Of a stretch of DNA of 64,000 nt, positions 34,108 through 46,349 are shown piece by piece (the stretch's first letter is position 1; each line of letters starts with the position of its first letter). A program made the position numbers and the translations under genes. The notes beneath the pieces are model-generated. The model was not told the DNA's origin. It was given only the letters and a program-made list of their open reading frames with translations, and did not search any database. Location of the stretch: positions 12,464,501 through 12,528,500 of the forward strand of contig OZ020517.1 of assembly GCA_963971425.1 (NCBI GenBank), written 5' to 3'. The stretch comes from Bryoerythrophyllum caledonicum (lineage: Eukaryota > Streptophyta > Bryopsida > Pottiales > Pottiaceae).

Positions 34108-37100
34108 CTAGGCCCACACCTCTGGACCGTCTAAATCCACAAGCGAAGCTAATTTTTCCCAAATGGAACTCAGTAAAATTGGCTCTCGCCTGTACAACAA
34201 TTGATACGGACTGAAAGCAGCCAGTGAAGCTTGCCGGCTAAACCGATATTTCATGGCGATCCATAATATTATCAAATCCCAATCACGGTGGCTACTGTGA
34301 TATAATATATAATTCATTGGGCCTGGTTTCACGGTTTGAACCATTTGTTCTGCTAAACCGCCCTCTTCCAGATGATTCCGAGAAGTGGTAAAGTGGTCAA
34401 TCAAAGCCTTGGTACCCAAAGCTTTAAAAGCCTCAAGGAACTCACGCCCGTGGTTGGTCAAAATCTTAGCTGGGGCTCCAAAACGAGCCAACACCTAGTC
34501 GAAGAATGCTATGGCTGCCAATTCCAAAGAGTTCCGTAGAAGAGCCACGAGCTCAATCGACTTGCTGAAATGCTCCACCATTATGAAGACATACTTGGCT
34601 CCGTGTGGAGTCACGACAAGTGGACCAACAAAGTCCAAAGACCATCAATATTCTAGCTCCATAATGGGCAAAGGTTGCAACTGCGGTGACAAAGTGTTGA
34701 AGCTGGATCTGACCTATTCACACACTTCACACCGAGAAATATACATGGTGACTTGCTAATACATGCCGGTCCATCAATATTGGTTGCGCAACATTGAATG
34801 AGTCTGTTGTACCTCAAAATGTCCTAGATCCTCGTGTGTTTTCCATACCAACGAAGACCTTTGAGCTGGCCTGGGGAATATGCACGTAGGTCCATCCAGC
34901 CACACCCAAAATAGAAGGCAGTTCTTCCAACCGAACCTTGCTATTTGATGTCCTAATCTATCACGCTCCATAGCAAAAAGAGCTCGGGGAAGTGTCCCAT
35001 GTTGTAGCTTGTGCAAGACTTGACCATCTTCCCACACATCGCTAACAACTTGGGCCCTATCCGGTTCCTCATCTGTTGTTAAATCAGACAACGTTGATAG
35101 GGAGCCAGACGTCAACATGAAGTAAGCCGCTACATGCCACCTCAAGACCGACTCTCTGTCACAGTCCTCATGCCACCTGACACCAGACAGATCCTCCTCT
35201 AAAGGACTTAGATTGCAAGATAGACCATCTACATCCAAGTTCGTGATGTCGGCCCGATGAACAACCTCAAAGTCATACTCTTGAAGCGATAGAACCCACC
35301 TAACAAGCTTGCCAATAAGCTTGAAAGTTGTTAGACTTCCTGAGCCACTTCAAAGGCTAATGGTCGGGCACCAACGTAAAACATTGTCTACACAAATAGG
35401 GCCTAGAATAGGCTATGGCCCAAACTGCGGCCAGAGCCTCCCCCTCATAGGATGATTAGTTGAACTTCGTGTTGATGTTGCTCCTAGAAGCAAACGCCAC
35501 AACGTACTCCTGTCCCTCATCATTATTTAAAGTCCATACCTCCTCCAATCCTACAAAACTCCAGTTTGTGTGCAACTGAAAAGGTTGTGTAGCATCCGGA
35601 CGCCGCAACACAAGCGCTAAACTGAGCTTCAACTTCAATGTAGCAAACGTTTGTTGCTCCTCCCATCCCTAAGTCCATGGTTGATCTTTTCCCGTGAGAA
35701 TAGTCAACGGCTTAACAATCAAGTTAAAGTTCTTTACAAATCGGCGATAGTAATTCTCCAAGCCAAGAAAAGTTCAAAGTTGTGACACGTCGGTTGGGGC
35801 AAAAATCTTCTGCAACGCATCTACCTTAGCCTGTTGTATGCCAAGATCCCTCAAAACAATCATATGTCCCAAATATGGCAATCGATCGTGGAAGAATTTG
35901 CACTTGCTATGGTACAAGAGCAATCCCACTGCCATTAACTTTCAAACACCGATTGAAGATGCCTCAGAAGCTTATATGGGCTGCTACTAAAAATGATACA
36001 ATTATCAATGTAGCATCGGGCAAATGGTAAATCGGTCAACACCTGGTCCATCACTGTCTGAAACTTAACGGGTGCGTTCTTGAGTCCAAATGGGAGAAAC
36101 TTGCAATGATAGAATTGATCTCTCCCATCATGATCAACTTCCAAGAATGCAGTCTTTACTCGATCATCTACCATCAATGGTAACTGGTGGTAACCAAACC
36201 GCAAATCTAGAGTACTAAATACTCTAGCATGTCCCACCACATCAAACAACTCCTTTGGCGTGGGCATGGGCTACTCGTTTAACTTGGTCTTGCAATAATT
36301 GGCCTATAATCCCCACACATTTGCTTCTCCGTCCATTTGCCAAAGATATCCTTCTTTGATGGCATAACCGTGGCACAAGTATACTTGTTGTTGGAAAGCT
36401 CAATCAAGCTAGCGGCCAACTACTCCTGACAACGAGTCTGAACTCCAACTTTCTCTGAAAGAGAGAGCTTATACGGTCGTCGGAAGATTGGGTGGTTGTC
36501 CTCTAACTGAATGTGAATGGATTTGCCTCTATACTCTTTGAAATTATGAAGACTAAAGAAAAAATAGCTACAATACAAACGCATGAACGCTCGTACCGTC
36601 CGTGCCTCGGCACCGATAAGATGTGGCTCCAAATCCAAATGCCAATCATCAAACTCTGTGGTCTCTTTCTCCACCGTAAAAGACTCATCGCGTACCGGCA
36701 CGACCGATAATTGGTTCTTGTTAGCAGAGAGGGCATTTATGTCCCCAGACTCCTCACTCACTAGATCCACGGAAAATCTTGTGTCGTGATGATAAAATTA
36801 GGAAAAGATATCCCGGGCATCCTCTCGACCAAGTCCTTGGAAAGACATCATGAGCATGAAGTTCCTCAGCTGCATGCCCCTTAAAACAAAAGAACAGCTC
36901 CGCTTCCTTGATCTCTGTGAGATGTGGCTCTGCTGCCCCCTAACCATCAGAAACTGCCCCCAATACGCGTGGATGATCACAAAAACGACATTCAACGGCA
37001 AAGCAAAGGCCACAAACTCAAACAAGAGTGTTAAGGTCAATGGCTTGAACCAACAATTAACAACGCTGGCCCTCAAAGAGATCCGTTGCCGCAGTGGTGC

Positions 37101-40100
37101 CTGTCAAAAAGTCCATCGCCTACTCCTTCTCATTGGTAGAAGGCTCCTCGTAAGTTAGGACAGTAGAATTCCAAAACATGCCCCGACTGCGAGTCCTAAA
37201 GTCAAAGGAACCCGGGTAGCACATCAACGTGGGAAATGCCCCCGAGTGAAATCAACGCCGTTCACCACCGCCAATGGTGGCTCCTCATCCTTTATAACTC
37301 CGTGGAAACACAATGGTCGTTCAAGATGTCATCGACCTCACAACACACGGATCGTTGCACTTAAGCAAGTGAAGAGGTGAGCCTCTCGAATGATGACATG
37401 TTGGTCCAAATTCAATGTGGCCAATGGGCATAAGAGGCCAACGCCGCGGCATCTACAAACGTGGGGGCCCAAGAAGGTGATGGATGTATGCTCCATCCTC
37501 GTGCACCTTTGTACGTGTGTCCTCCAATGGGAATACATTCTCTAAAATATACCCCGGTGGTTTCGATTGGTGGGTAGTCCGCGAGTGAATGAGCTTGAGC
37601 AAATCCGCAAAGAGCCATGATCGTGGATCATCCAAGCTACGTCCACTGCCCGCCCGTGAATGGCCTTGGCAAGACCATCTAGCAATCACCAAGTCCACAT
37701 GACCTAACCGGCGCAAATCAACCTCACTGATCAATGTCACATCACGTGGGAGTTTGCCAAAACACCCCCAAGTGCGAAAAGGTGATAATTGCTCTAGATA
37801 CTACGCCAAAAGACGTTGAATGTGATGGTGAGCGGCACGATTGGCTGCAAAGCCACTATCCAGGTGGATGTATAGTGTACCTACAGCTCGGCCTCCAACA
37901 CAGCTCCCAACCCCATATCAATACCTGCAAATAACTTCATGAGGATAATATCGTCATCCGGTGGTTGCCACTGAATAGTACAAGTCAACAACGGAATGGA
38001 AGAGTCCACTGGGAGATGTGGAGCATCAAGAGCATTCCCAATCTCCTGGCTGCGACAAGTGAGCTCTAACAGAGTCGCCCATAGAGGAAGTGGATCCTTG
38101 CATTGTCGTGCAACAATCTCCAGTGATCAATGCTCACGCGATTCCGCTACCTCTGACATAAAGGCCTATGTCTCCTTCAAAGCGTAGAACCACATGGCAA
38201 ATTGGATGCCAATGTATTGCACCCAAACATTGCATCCGCCGTGGAGGTCACCGCACTAGCTCCGAAGACAACCGGAATGAGCTCATTTGTGCCATCACGG
38301 GCAGACCACTCAGGCCCAATCCAAGCCTCCTCCGTACATTTATCTATAAAAAAATCGAGTAGTTAAAGTGCCTAGTGACCCACCTTGATGTCATAGTTGG
38401 AGGCCCAGTCACAGCGCACTAGAGAGATACGTGGAAGACTAATGGACCAAATTCCATGCCAAACATCAAGTGCAACGGATGCTGAGTGTAGCCCATGGCC
38501 TTCTCTGTGCCCCCCACCAATGTAACAATCGTAAATGGGCAAGGCTCAAGGTTCAAAGCACCTAGACCTAAATCCTCGCCTAGCTGCTTGCCAATAATCA
38601 CTCGCTCAGCTCCGGAGCCCAATATGATACGGAGGGGGGTGGCTTGGGTGGAGTTGCCGTCCGTGCGACCAATCACCATGACTTTGTCATCGTTCACCAA
38701 GCGTAGCACCCTTCGACGCACACTGCATCGCTTCCGTACTAACCGGACCGCAACGTCAGACAAATAAGCCACTCTAGAGATCAAGGACTCATCACCGGAT
38801 GACTGCTCCATAGATGTGAAAATGGCATTGGCCTCAAACGTGATTAGAGCCTTTGCTGCCAACTTGGACCCCATTACCACCAAATCTTCCTCACTGGGTG
38901 GAGTTGTCACTCCTTGGGACACTTCTAACAACGGCATGGATACCTTGCCCTCCGGCATGGATACCTTACCGGCTAAGTGGAATACACCGTATGGTTGAAA
39001 ATTCGGTGTCAGAAAGTCAACACCGGCAACTGCAACACCTTATATGCCAAGGTGTGTGCGGCATCTCCACGACTAGAAGAAATCGGTGGAACCGGAATCG
39101 GAGTAGAAGTGGCAATAGAAGTAGCCATAGAAGTAGCCACATTTGTGATGCTGAATGAAAGAGTTATCCGGGAGTGGCCAATGTGGTCCGGCAAACCCGT
39201 GTAGCATGGACGGCCACTACCAATCGGCATAGAGGGAGTAGGTGCCACCGCTTGTGCGGTAGCTTGAGCATAAGTGGCAACTGCTGCCACTACCCCCCAT
39301 AAAGCGCCATACAAATAGCGATCTAGGACTGAAGATGAGCCCTGACCCCTCACCGGAGGCCGTATGTCTGCCACTTGCCTCAAAGAGGCCATTGCGCTTA
39401 TCTGCTTCTTCAACTTCGCCACTTTGGCCTGAAGGGTCCTCACCACATTCAAATTAGCACTTGAAGATCCTAGGCGCTTTTTTGAGTGAAGAGAACAAGA
39501 GTTCTCATCACTGTGGCCAGATTAGCTAGAGTGAGAGCATGTCATAGCCTTCTTTCCCTTGTTCCTTGCCTTCTCTATAGGCTTGGCAACCTTGGTCTTA
39601 AGCTTGGCCTTCACCCTGCTTGCCTCCTTCTTCTTGGAGCAATTTGGATCCCCCTCCATATGACTGGCCTCCCTACAATCCTAACAATGCACAACCTTCT
39701 CAGGTTGTGCCTTCGCCAAGCTACCAGCAGTTGTAGCAACCTTGTTGGACTTGGGAGCCTCCAACATTGATGTGACAAAATCCGTGGCCTCGTTCACGCC
39801 CATGGCTCTAATGAGCGCTTCCACCTCGGCAAACCCTTGCGCCAAAGTAGCGTTTCCGTGATATTGGAAAAAAAGATGCGGACCAATCAATTTGACCATT
39901 TGCTTATTTAGCTTGGAGATGAAGATCTTCACCAACTGGCACTCCGTCAATACATCACCGACCTCCGCTGACAACCATGCTAACCGAGAATATATAGTGC
40001 GTGGGATATCCTCCTTCTCTCGGCTGAAATACTAGATGCGTTGCATTTGGTCACACCTGAACTGCCCGTATACCACTTCCAGATGCGCCATGAATTGTGC

Positions 40101-40116
40101 TAGAAGGCTGGCGGAT
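34108..40116 (-). mobile_element. Fossil Ty3/Gypsy retrotransposon carrying a C5-DNA-methyltransferase domain
   Basis: Read on the minus strand, the parts in order are gag (about 40116-39000, with a CCHC-like knuckle near 39690-39640), aspartic protease (38960-38420), a cytosine-5 methyltransferase domain (37980-37270), reverse transcriptase (about 36560-35930), RNase H (35700-35240) and integrase (34900-34108, with its H2C2 region and catalytic core). The gag-PR-RT-RH-IN order identifies Ty3/Gypsy. It is broken in many places (well over ten) and its LTRs were not recognised, so it is old. Its 5' end is cut at 40116 by the plus-strand Gypsy element. Confidence 0.8.
37270..37980 (-). pseudogene. 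Cytosine-5 DNA methyltransferase domain inside the Gypsy polyprotein (fossil)
   Basis: Minus-strand reading shows C5-methyltransferase motifs in the standard order: motif I (LFAGIDMGLGAVLEA), a VDLVIA stretch leading into motif IV (CQGHSRAGSGRSLDDPRS), motif VI (GYILENVFPL) and a late segment with VDAAALASYAH and TNM resembling motif VIII and its surroundings. C5 methylases flip and methylate cytosine using AdoMet. The spacing and DDPRS after the Cys motif are closer to bacterial-type or stand-alone enzymes than to plant MET1, CMT or DRM. The domain sits between protease and RT, where Gypsy elements normally have none. It is broken along with the rest of the element. Confidence 0.75.
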
Positions 40117-40455
40117 GTTAGGGACATGACCTCTGGAACCTTCTAGTTCCTTTTACTTTAGAATAGGCTTTAACTTTAGAAATCTTGTTTCTTTGCGTAT
40201 ACGTTAGAACTTGTTTTTACTTTAGAAACCCTTACATTTTAGATTAGGAAATATATATAGGGGTTGAGGCTGAAAAGTCCTTCAATCTCGACAACGCATC
40301 TCTTGGAGCATACGCTCACCTCACTTCATGTTGTTTGTGTACTCATCTTGTTAATCCGAGTTCATATCAGTTTTCCTCTCGAAACCTTTTCTAGTTTTCA
40401 GAGTTCTTGTTTGGTATTCTTGTGTCCCTGACAATTTGTCAAGACTAACGTCACT
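40117..40455 (+). repeat. 5' LTR of the plus-strand Gypsy fossil
   Basis: It starts TGTTAGGGACATGACCTCTG and ends just before the TATCAGAG primer-binding-like site. The right limit is approximate. Confidence 0.65.
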
Positions 40456-43400
40456 TGAGTATCAGAGTTATGGCCCTTCTTGAAGTTGCGGTTTACTCCT
40501 TTTTTGTAGGTGTACCAATAATTTTAGAGGTTGTGGTTTATCCTCTCTAATCTTATATTTCATTTTGTCACAACATTTGAGTCTTGTTCTTCTTGTGAGA
40601 GCAGCGGGAAACCCGTCTCCCAATAGATTTGAAGGTTTGAAGGTTGCAATTTATCCTTCACTGAGCCAAGATATTATTTTAAAAATTATTCTCGTCTTTT
40701 AGTATGGTTGGGACTCAGGACTTTATTATGCCTAAATCCGCCGAGGCTAAGTTAGAAGCTATCCTTATTGCTATCAACACATTATTGATCTGGACCACAA
40801 CAATTGAAGAAGTCATTGGTGGCTTTCAACAACATCAATCTTCCGCCAACCTTGAGGGAGGAGCTCTCCCTGTGATTCAACAAGATCCACCACCACAACG
40901 GAAGGAACCTCGCGTAAGCATGCCTGAGAAATTTGATGGCACATGCTTTAAGTTTTGAGGGTTTGTCAATCAAATTCAACTGATAATTACCTTACAGTCG
41001 GAGCCCTATCCGACAGAAAAGTCACGAGTCGGATTGATTATACGTTGCTTATGAGACAAGCTTTATCATGGTTTTCTCTCTTGTTTGAGAAATGTTCATC
41101 CATCTTGAACAACTTTGATACTTTTTTGGAGGCCTTTGCGGAAGCATTTGGAGAACATGACAAGGCTTGTTGGGCAACAATAAACATCTGGTCCCTACGG
41201 CAAGGGACACGTTCTGCATCGGCTTATGTCCCAGATTTTAGACAACTTGTGTGCGACATCAATTGGGATGAAGCCGTACTAATGAGCCAATTTTATTGGG
41301 GCTTGAAGGATACTGTGAAGGATTTGTTGTTGTCACTCCCTGATCCGCAAATGCTCGATGAGGCAATTAGCCAAGCGGTCAAGTGCGACAACCAACTCTT
41401 CCAACGTTGCCAAGACCAGAGCTCCTGGACTCCATCAAAAAAGTCGACGATCCAACAGACCTCATCTACATTAGCAAACAACCCGAGTTTTCATTTGGAG
41501 GTTGCAAATTTGCAAATTGATGCAATACGTGTCAAACATTATACTCCGGAGAGAAGAAGCGTCGGATGAAGGAAGGACTATGCTTGTATTGCAGCGAATG
41601 AGGTTACACAGTCCTCAATTGCCCAAAAAAGCCGAATCATCATATCATCAAGACTAGAGCTACCATAGTCTAGGAAAACGAATATGCCCAGCTACAATAG
41701 CAACCGTACGGCTCGACAGTTCTGTTTCACAACAACATTTAGGTTCCTTTCTTTCCGCTCAACCTGCACCTTGTTTTATAATTCCCTTCTTTTTTGGTCC
41801 TTAGAAATTTAAAACCACTGTTGTGTTTGATTCAAAAGCATGTGCTTGTTTTCTAGATGAAAAATTTGTCAAGAGTCACAAATTTCCTCTAGTTCAAAAA
41901 TCTTAGCCCGTTCATATAGAAGTGATAGATGGATGACCTTTGTCCATAGGTAGTGTTACCTATGAAACAATGCCTTTAGAAGTGACATTTGAAGGCCATA
42001 GTAGCCAAATTATCTTCAATGTCATTAGAACCTTATAAAACCCTATTATTCTTGGTCTCTCCTAATTAGAAAAATACAACCCATTTGTAGGTTGGAAGTT
42101 GTGAAAGATGACTTTCCCATTCCCTTTGGAACATCTAGACAATAACCATGTTAGAAAACCTATAAGCAAACGTGTTAGAAAATCACGAATGAAGAAATCC
42201 CTCTGCATTAGAGCAAGAGCGTTTCTAAGATCGTCCAAGGAAGACACATCATTTGTCATCCATGCGACTCCAACTAGCTAAAAAAGACCTGAGTAGCCAG
42301 TATTCTAGAGCAGTTTAAGGATATTAAAGATGTATTTTTGAAGAAGAATGCCGACATACTCTCGGAGCACTGTCTATATGATTGTGCAATTGATTTGGAA
42401 GAAGGAGCGCAACCGCCCTTAGGCCCAATCTATAACCTATCGCAAACAGAGTTGTTGGAATTACGGAAGTATATTGACGAAAATTTGGCCAAGAACTTCA
42501 TTCGCCACTTCAAGTCACTAGCTGGAACGCCTATTCTATTTGCGAAGAAGAATGATGGCTCATTACGAATGTGCGTGGATTATCAAGGTCTCAACAAGGT
42601 GACAAAGAAGAATCGCTATCCATTGCCCTTGATCTCTGGACTTTTGGAACAACTTGGGAGGGCGAAGGTCTTTACCAAAATTGACCTGCGTGGAGCTTAT
42701 AACCTCGTACAAATCAAGGAAGGAGATGAATGGAAGACAATTTTTTGTACAAGATATGGCCATTTCGAGTACAATGTTATGCCTTTTGGCTTTACGAATG
42801 CCCCAACAATTTTTCAGCACGTGATGAATGACATTTTCCGGGAGCACCTTGACAACTTTTTTGTCATCTATTCAGATGATATTATAATATTTTCCAAGAA
42901 TGAAGGAGATCATGAGAAGCACGTTCGTTTGGTCCTTGAAAAATTACGCAAGCGAGCACTCTACGCCAAGCCAGAGAAGTGTCTATTTCACCAAACCGAG
43001 ATGGAGTTTTTGGGATTCATCGCAACTACGGAAGGCTTGAAGATGGATCCAAAGAATGTGGAAGCTATAATGTCTTGGGAAGTTCCGAAGACGGTTTGAG
43101 ACGTACAATGTTTTCTTCGCTTTGCTAAATTCTATCGGATTTCATCAATAACCATTCACTAGAGGCTACTCCGTTCACGCGGTTGACATGCAAAGACAAG
43201 TTTGATTGGGGGCCGCCAGCAGAGAAGGCATTTCAAGATCTTAAGACGGCATTTACAACCGCGCCAATCTTGGTGCACCCGGATTTTGCTTTAAGAGCTG
43301 TACTTTCATAGATGGGGAGGACAAGAAGCTTCATCCAATTGCGTTTTACTCTCGTAAGTTTTTTGCTACCGAGATCAATTTTGAGATCCATGATAAGGAA

Positions 43401-45197
43401 CTTTTTTGCTATTGTGGGTTCTTTTCAAGAATGGCATCATTTCCTTGAAGAAATTGTGCATCCAGTGACTGTATATACAAATCACAAGGATTTGGAGTAC
43501 TTCATGTCATCTTGTGTTTTGAATCGGCACCAAATTCGATGGAATATGTCGCTATCTTGGTTTGATTTTGTTATCACTTATTGGCCGGGGAAGCAACAAG
43601 GAATATCTGATGCTCTATCGAGAAGGTCGTATCTTGCGCCCAAGGCCGGAGAGGCAACGTTTGATCGACACTGAATAACTTTGTTAAAGCCAGAATTATT
43701 TTGTCTTTGCGCTACTGTTATACCAACACCTATTGATGTTAGCATCATCAATCAGGTGCGTGTTGTAACCAATGGAGATATTGTGGCGGTCGACATCAAG
43801 CGTTGCCTCGGTAAAGACAACAAATTTAAAGTGGAGGGAGATTAATTATATTTTGAAGAACGTTTATTCATCCTAGAAGGTCCGACACGACTTTGAGTTC
43901 TTCAATCCCATCATGACTTACTAGTTGCGGGTCATTGTGGATATAATAAGACTTTGGAACTTCTTTCTAGAGATTTTTGGTGGCCCAAAATGTCGAAGGA
44001 TGTGAAGAATTTTGCTATCTCTTGTAATAATTGTTCAAGGTCAAAGAATCCTTGGCATCTAGCTACGGTCTCTTACAGCCATTGTCCATGCCACACCAAC
44101 CATGGTCTTCGGTCTCTATGGGCTTCATTACAGATTTGCTATCATCAAATTCATTTGAAAGCATTTTTGTTGTGGTGGACCGACTTCCAAAGATGGCACA
44201 TTTTGTCCCTTGCAAGAAATCTTCGTAAATAGAAGACGCGACAAGACTATTTTTTGATAATGTGTATTGATATCATGGTCTACCAAACGATATCATTTAT
44301 GATCGAGGAACCCAATTTGTATTGAAGTTTAGGAGATCTCATTTTGAGATATTAAGAGTGGATATCAACCTCTCTTTAGCTTTCCATCCTCAAGCTGACG
44401 GTCAAACAGTATAGGTTAATCAAGTTCTTGAGCACTATTTACGATGCAGTATGAACTATCAGCAAGACAATTGGACGACATACTTGCCGCTAGCAGAGTT
44501 TGCTTACAACAATACTCTTTATGCTTTAACTCAACAAATGCTATTTTATTCCAATTATGGTTATCATCCAAAACTTCATCTCTTGAGTTCACTGGCAAAT
44601 AGTAACCCTGCAGCTAATGACCTTGCACGACAACTATTGCAAATTCAAGATGTTTTGAAGCTTCAATTGCAAGTGGCTGAAGAGTCTTACAAGACATCTG
44701 CAAACAAATTTTGCAACTGAGTACCTGCTTTTCAAATTGTAGATAAAGTATGGCTTCTTTGACGGAATATCAAGACCAAGCAGCCTTGTGACAAGTTGGA
44801 CTATCAAAGATTGGGACCATTCACCATCCAAAAGCAAATCAATCTACTGGCATTTCCTCTTCAGCTGCCGCCTTCCATGAAGGTACATCCACTCTTTCAT
44901 GTCTCTCTTTTAGAATCTTATTGAAAGTCATCCTTTCCAGGAAGAGTACAATAGCCACCGCCTAGTATTGACGTTGAGAATTACGAAGAATATGATGTGG
45001 AAATAATATTGGACTCGTGACGAAGGTGGGGCAAGTTGGAGTATCTGGTATAATAGACCGGTTATGATATCAACGAACGAGCATGGGAACGCGTTGAGAA
45101 CCTTGCAAACGAGTCTAAATGGGTACATGAGTTTCATTGACTTTATTCGGATAAGCCTAGGGCTCCTCTTGGAACTTGCCGCTTGAGAGGGAGGTAA

Positions 45198-45400
45198 TGT
45201 TAGGGACATGATCTCTGGAACCTTCTAATTCCTTTTACTGTAAAAACCCTTTAAACTTACACATAATGTGGAAATAGGTGCTTTTTCTTGTCTTTTGTAA
45301 CCAGATTGATTCACCCACTTCTAAAATTAGTGAGGAGCAACAGGGTTGCTAGTAGTGTGACTTCTTGCTCGACTTCCTTTCTATTCGCACTATTCTTGTG
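45198..45400 (+). repeat. 3' LTR of the plus-strand Gypsy fossil
   Basis: It starts TGTTAGGGACATGATCTCTG directly after the polypurine tract. The first 45 bp match the 5' LTR closely; beyond that only scattered similarity remains and the end is uncertain. Confidence 0.6.
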
Positions 45401-46349
45401 TGTGAATCAGGGATTCTTCACTGAGCTCTAATACGCTCTAAGTACGAAACAATACTTTCCTTTTCAATTGTACTTGCCTTTCAGATAAAGTCCATCGTAA
45501 ACCAGCTACATAATAGAAGGTTTTGAGCACTTGTTTGTTTGTAAGTATTATGCACAATTAAGTACAGTCAATCAAGCGTCAAGAAAGGAGTGACAGCTTC
45601 GAGTTCCAAAGTAAAGTCCTCCCATACACACACAATGTAGTGATTACAGCCCTTTTCATGACTTTGTTTGGTGATGACTGGTATCCAGAAGCACACGACA
45701 TTTGTTCCACAAAATATTCTTCATTACACAAAATTATCACCATATTCTAACAATGACACTATCACTGCTTGTCAACAGAAAAAAAATGCTTTGTTAGACT
45801 GGTATATGTAAGGTAGCATACTCCGGCTTGCTAAGTAAATCAAGGGTTTTATTTCACCAGAAGTGTTAGTTTCTTGCCCAGATCAGACCTTTACTTTCTC
45901 AGTCATGGTCAGTTCAGTTTGACCTCAACTGGAGATTGTTTGCAAGTGTGAAGTGCGTCGTCTAGTCATCATCACATCCATTCCAAATTTGATTAAAAAA
46001 TTCTTCACACCAATGTGCACTCTAGTGTTTAATATTGGACTTCGCCTCATGCTAGATATGTACTGATTCATTCTAAGTCAGCCCAGATCATCTCTTCTGA
46101 CCACCTGTAAGCACTGATTAAGGTAGGCTTGGAGTCGCACTCCACGCTTGACTCTTTGAAAAGAGCCACACGCCCATTGAATGTGCACTCATTCAGAACC
46201 TCATTCTCTCTGTCTAAGCTAGGCTCTCCATAGACATAATTAAATAATACTTTAAATTTGGAGTGTCGATATGACACAGAATCAAGCCACAAATTCTGGA
46301 GCTGCTTCGAAGGCAAATAATTCTAGACTGAACTGTTTCAGTTACCGCA
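45401..46349. promoter_or_regulatory. Region upstream of the pectin methylesterase gene
   Basis: No gene, repeat pair or RNA gene was recognised. It must hold the promoter of the gene starting at 46350, but no confident TATA box or motif could be singled out. The gag of the minus-strand Gypsy element does not visibly resume here. Confidence 0.35.

Larger units (their letters stand above)
40117..45400 (+). mobile_element. Fossil Ty3/Gypsy retrotransposon inserted in the older Gypsy element
   Basis: LTR starts match at 40117 and 45198 (TGTTAGGGACATGA, then CTCTGGAACCTTCTA). A primer-binding-like TATCAGAG follows the 5' LTR (about 40460) and a purine tract GAGAGGGAGGTAA (45184-45196) precedes the 3' LTR. 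Parts: gag (40704-41570), reverse transcriptase (42338-43099, the best preserved), RNase H (43250-43670), integrase (43900-44720) and a chromodomain-like tail (to about 45150). Broken with roughly ten interruptions. LTRs have diverged strongly beyond the first 45 bp, so it is old, but younger than the minus-strand element whose gag it interrupts. Confidence 0.8.
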
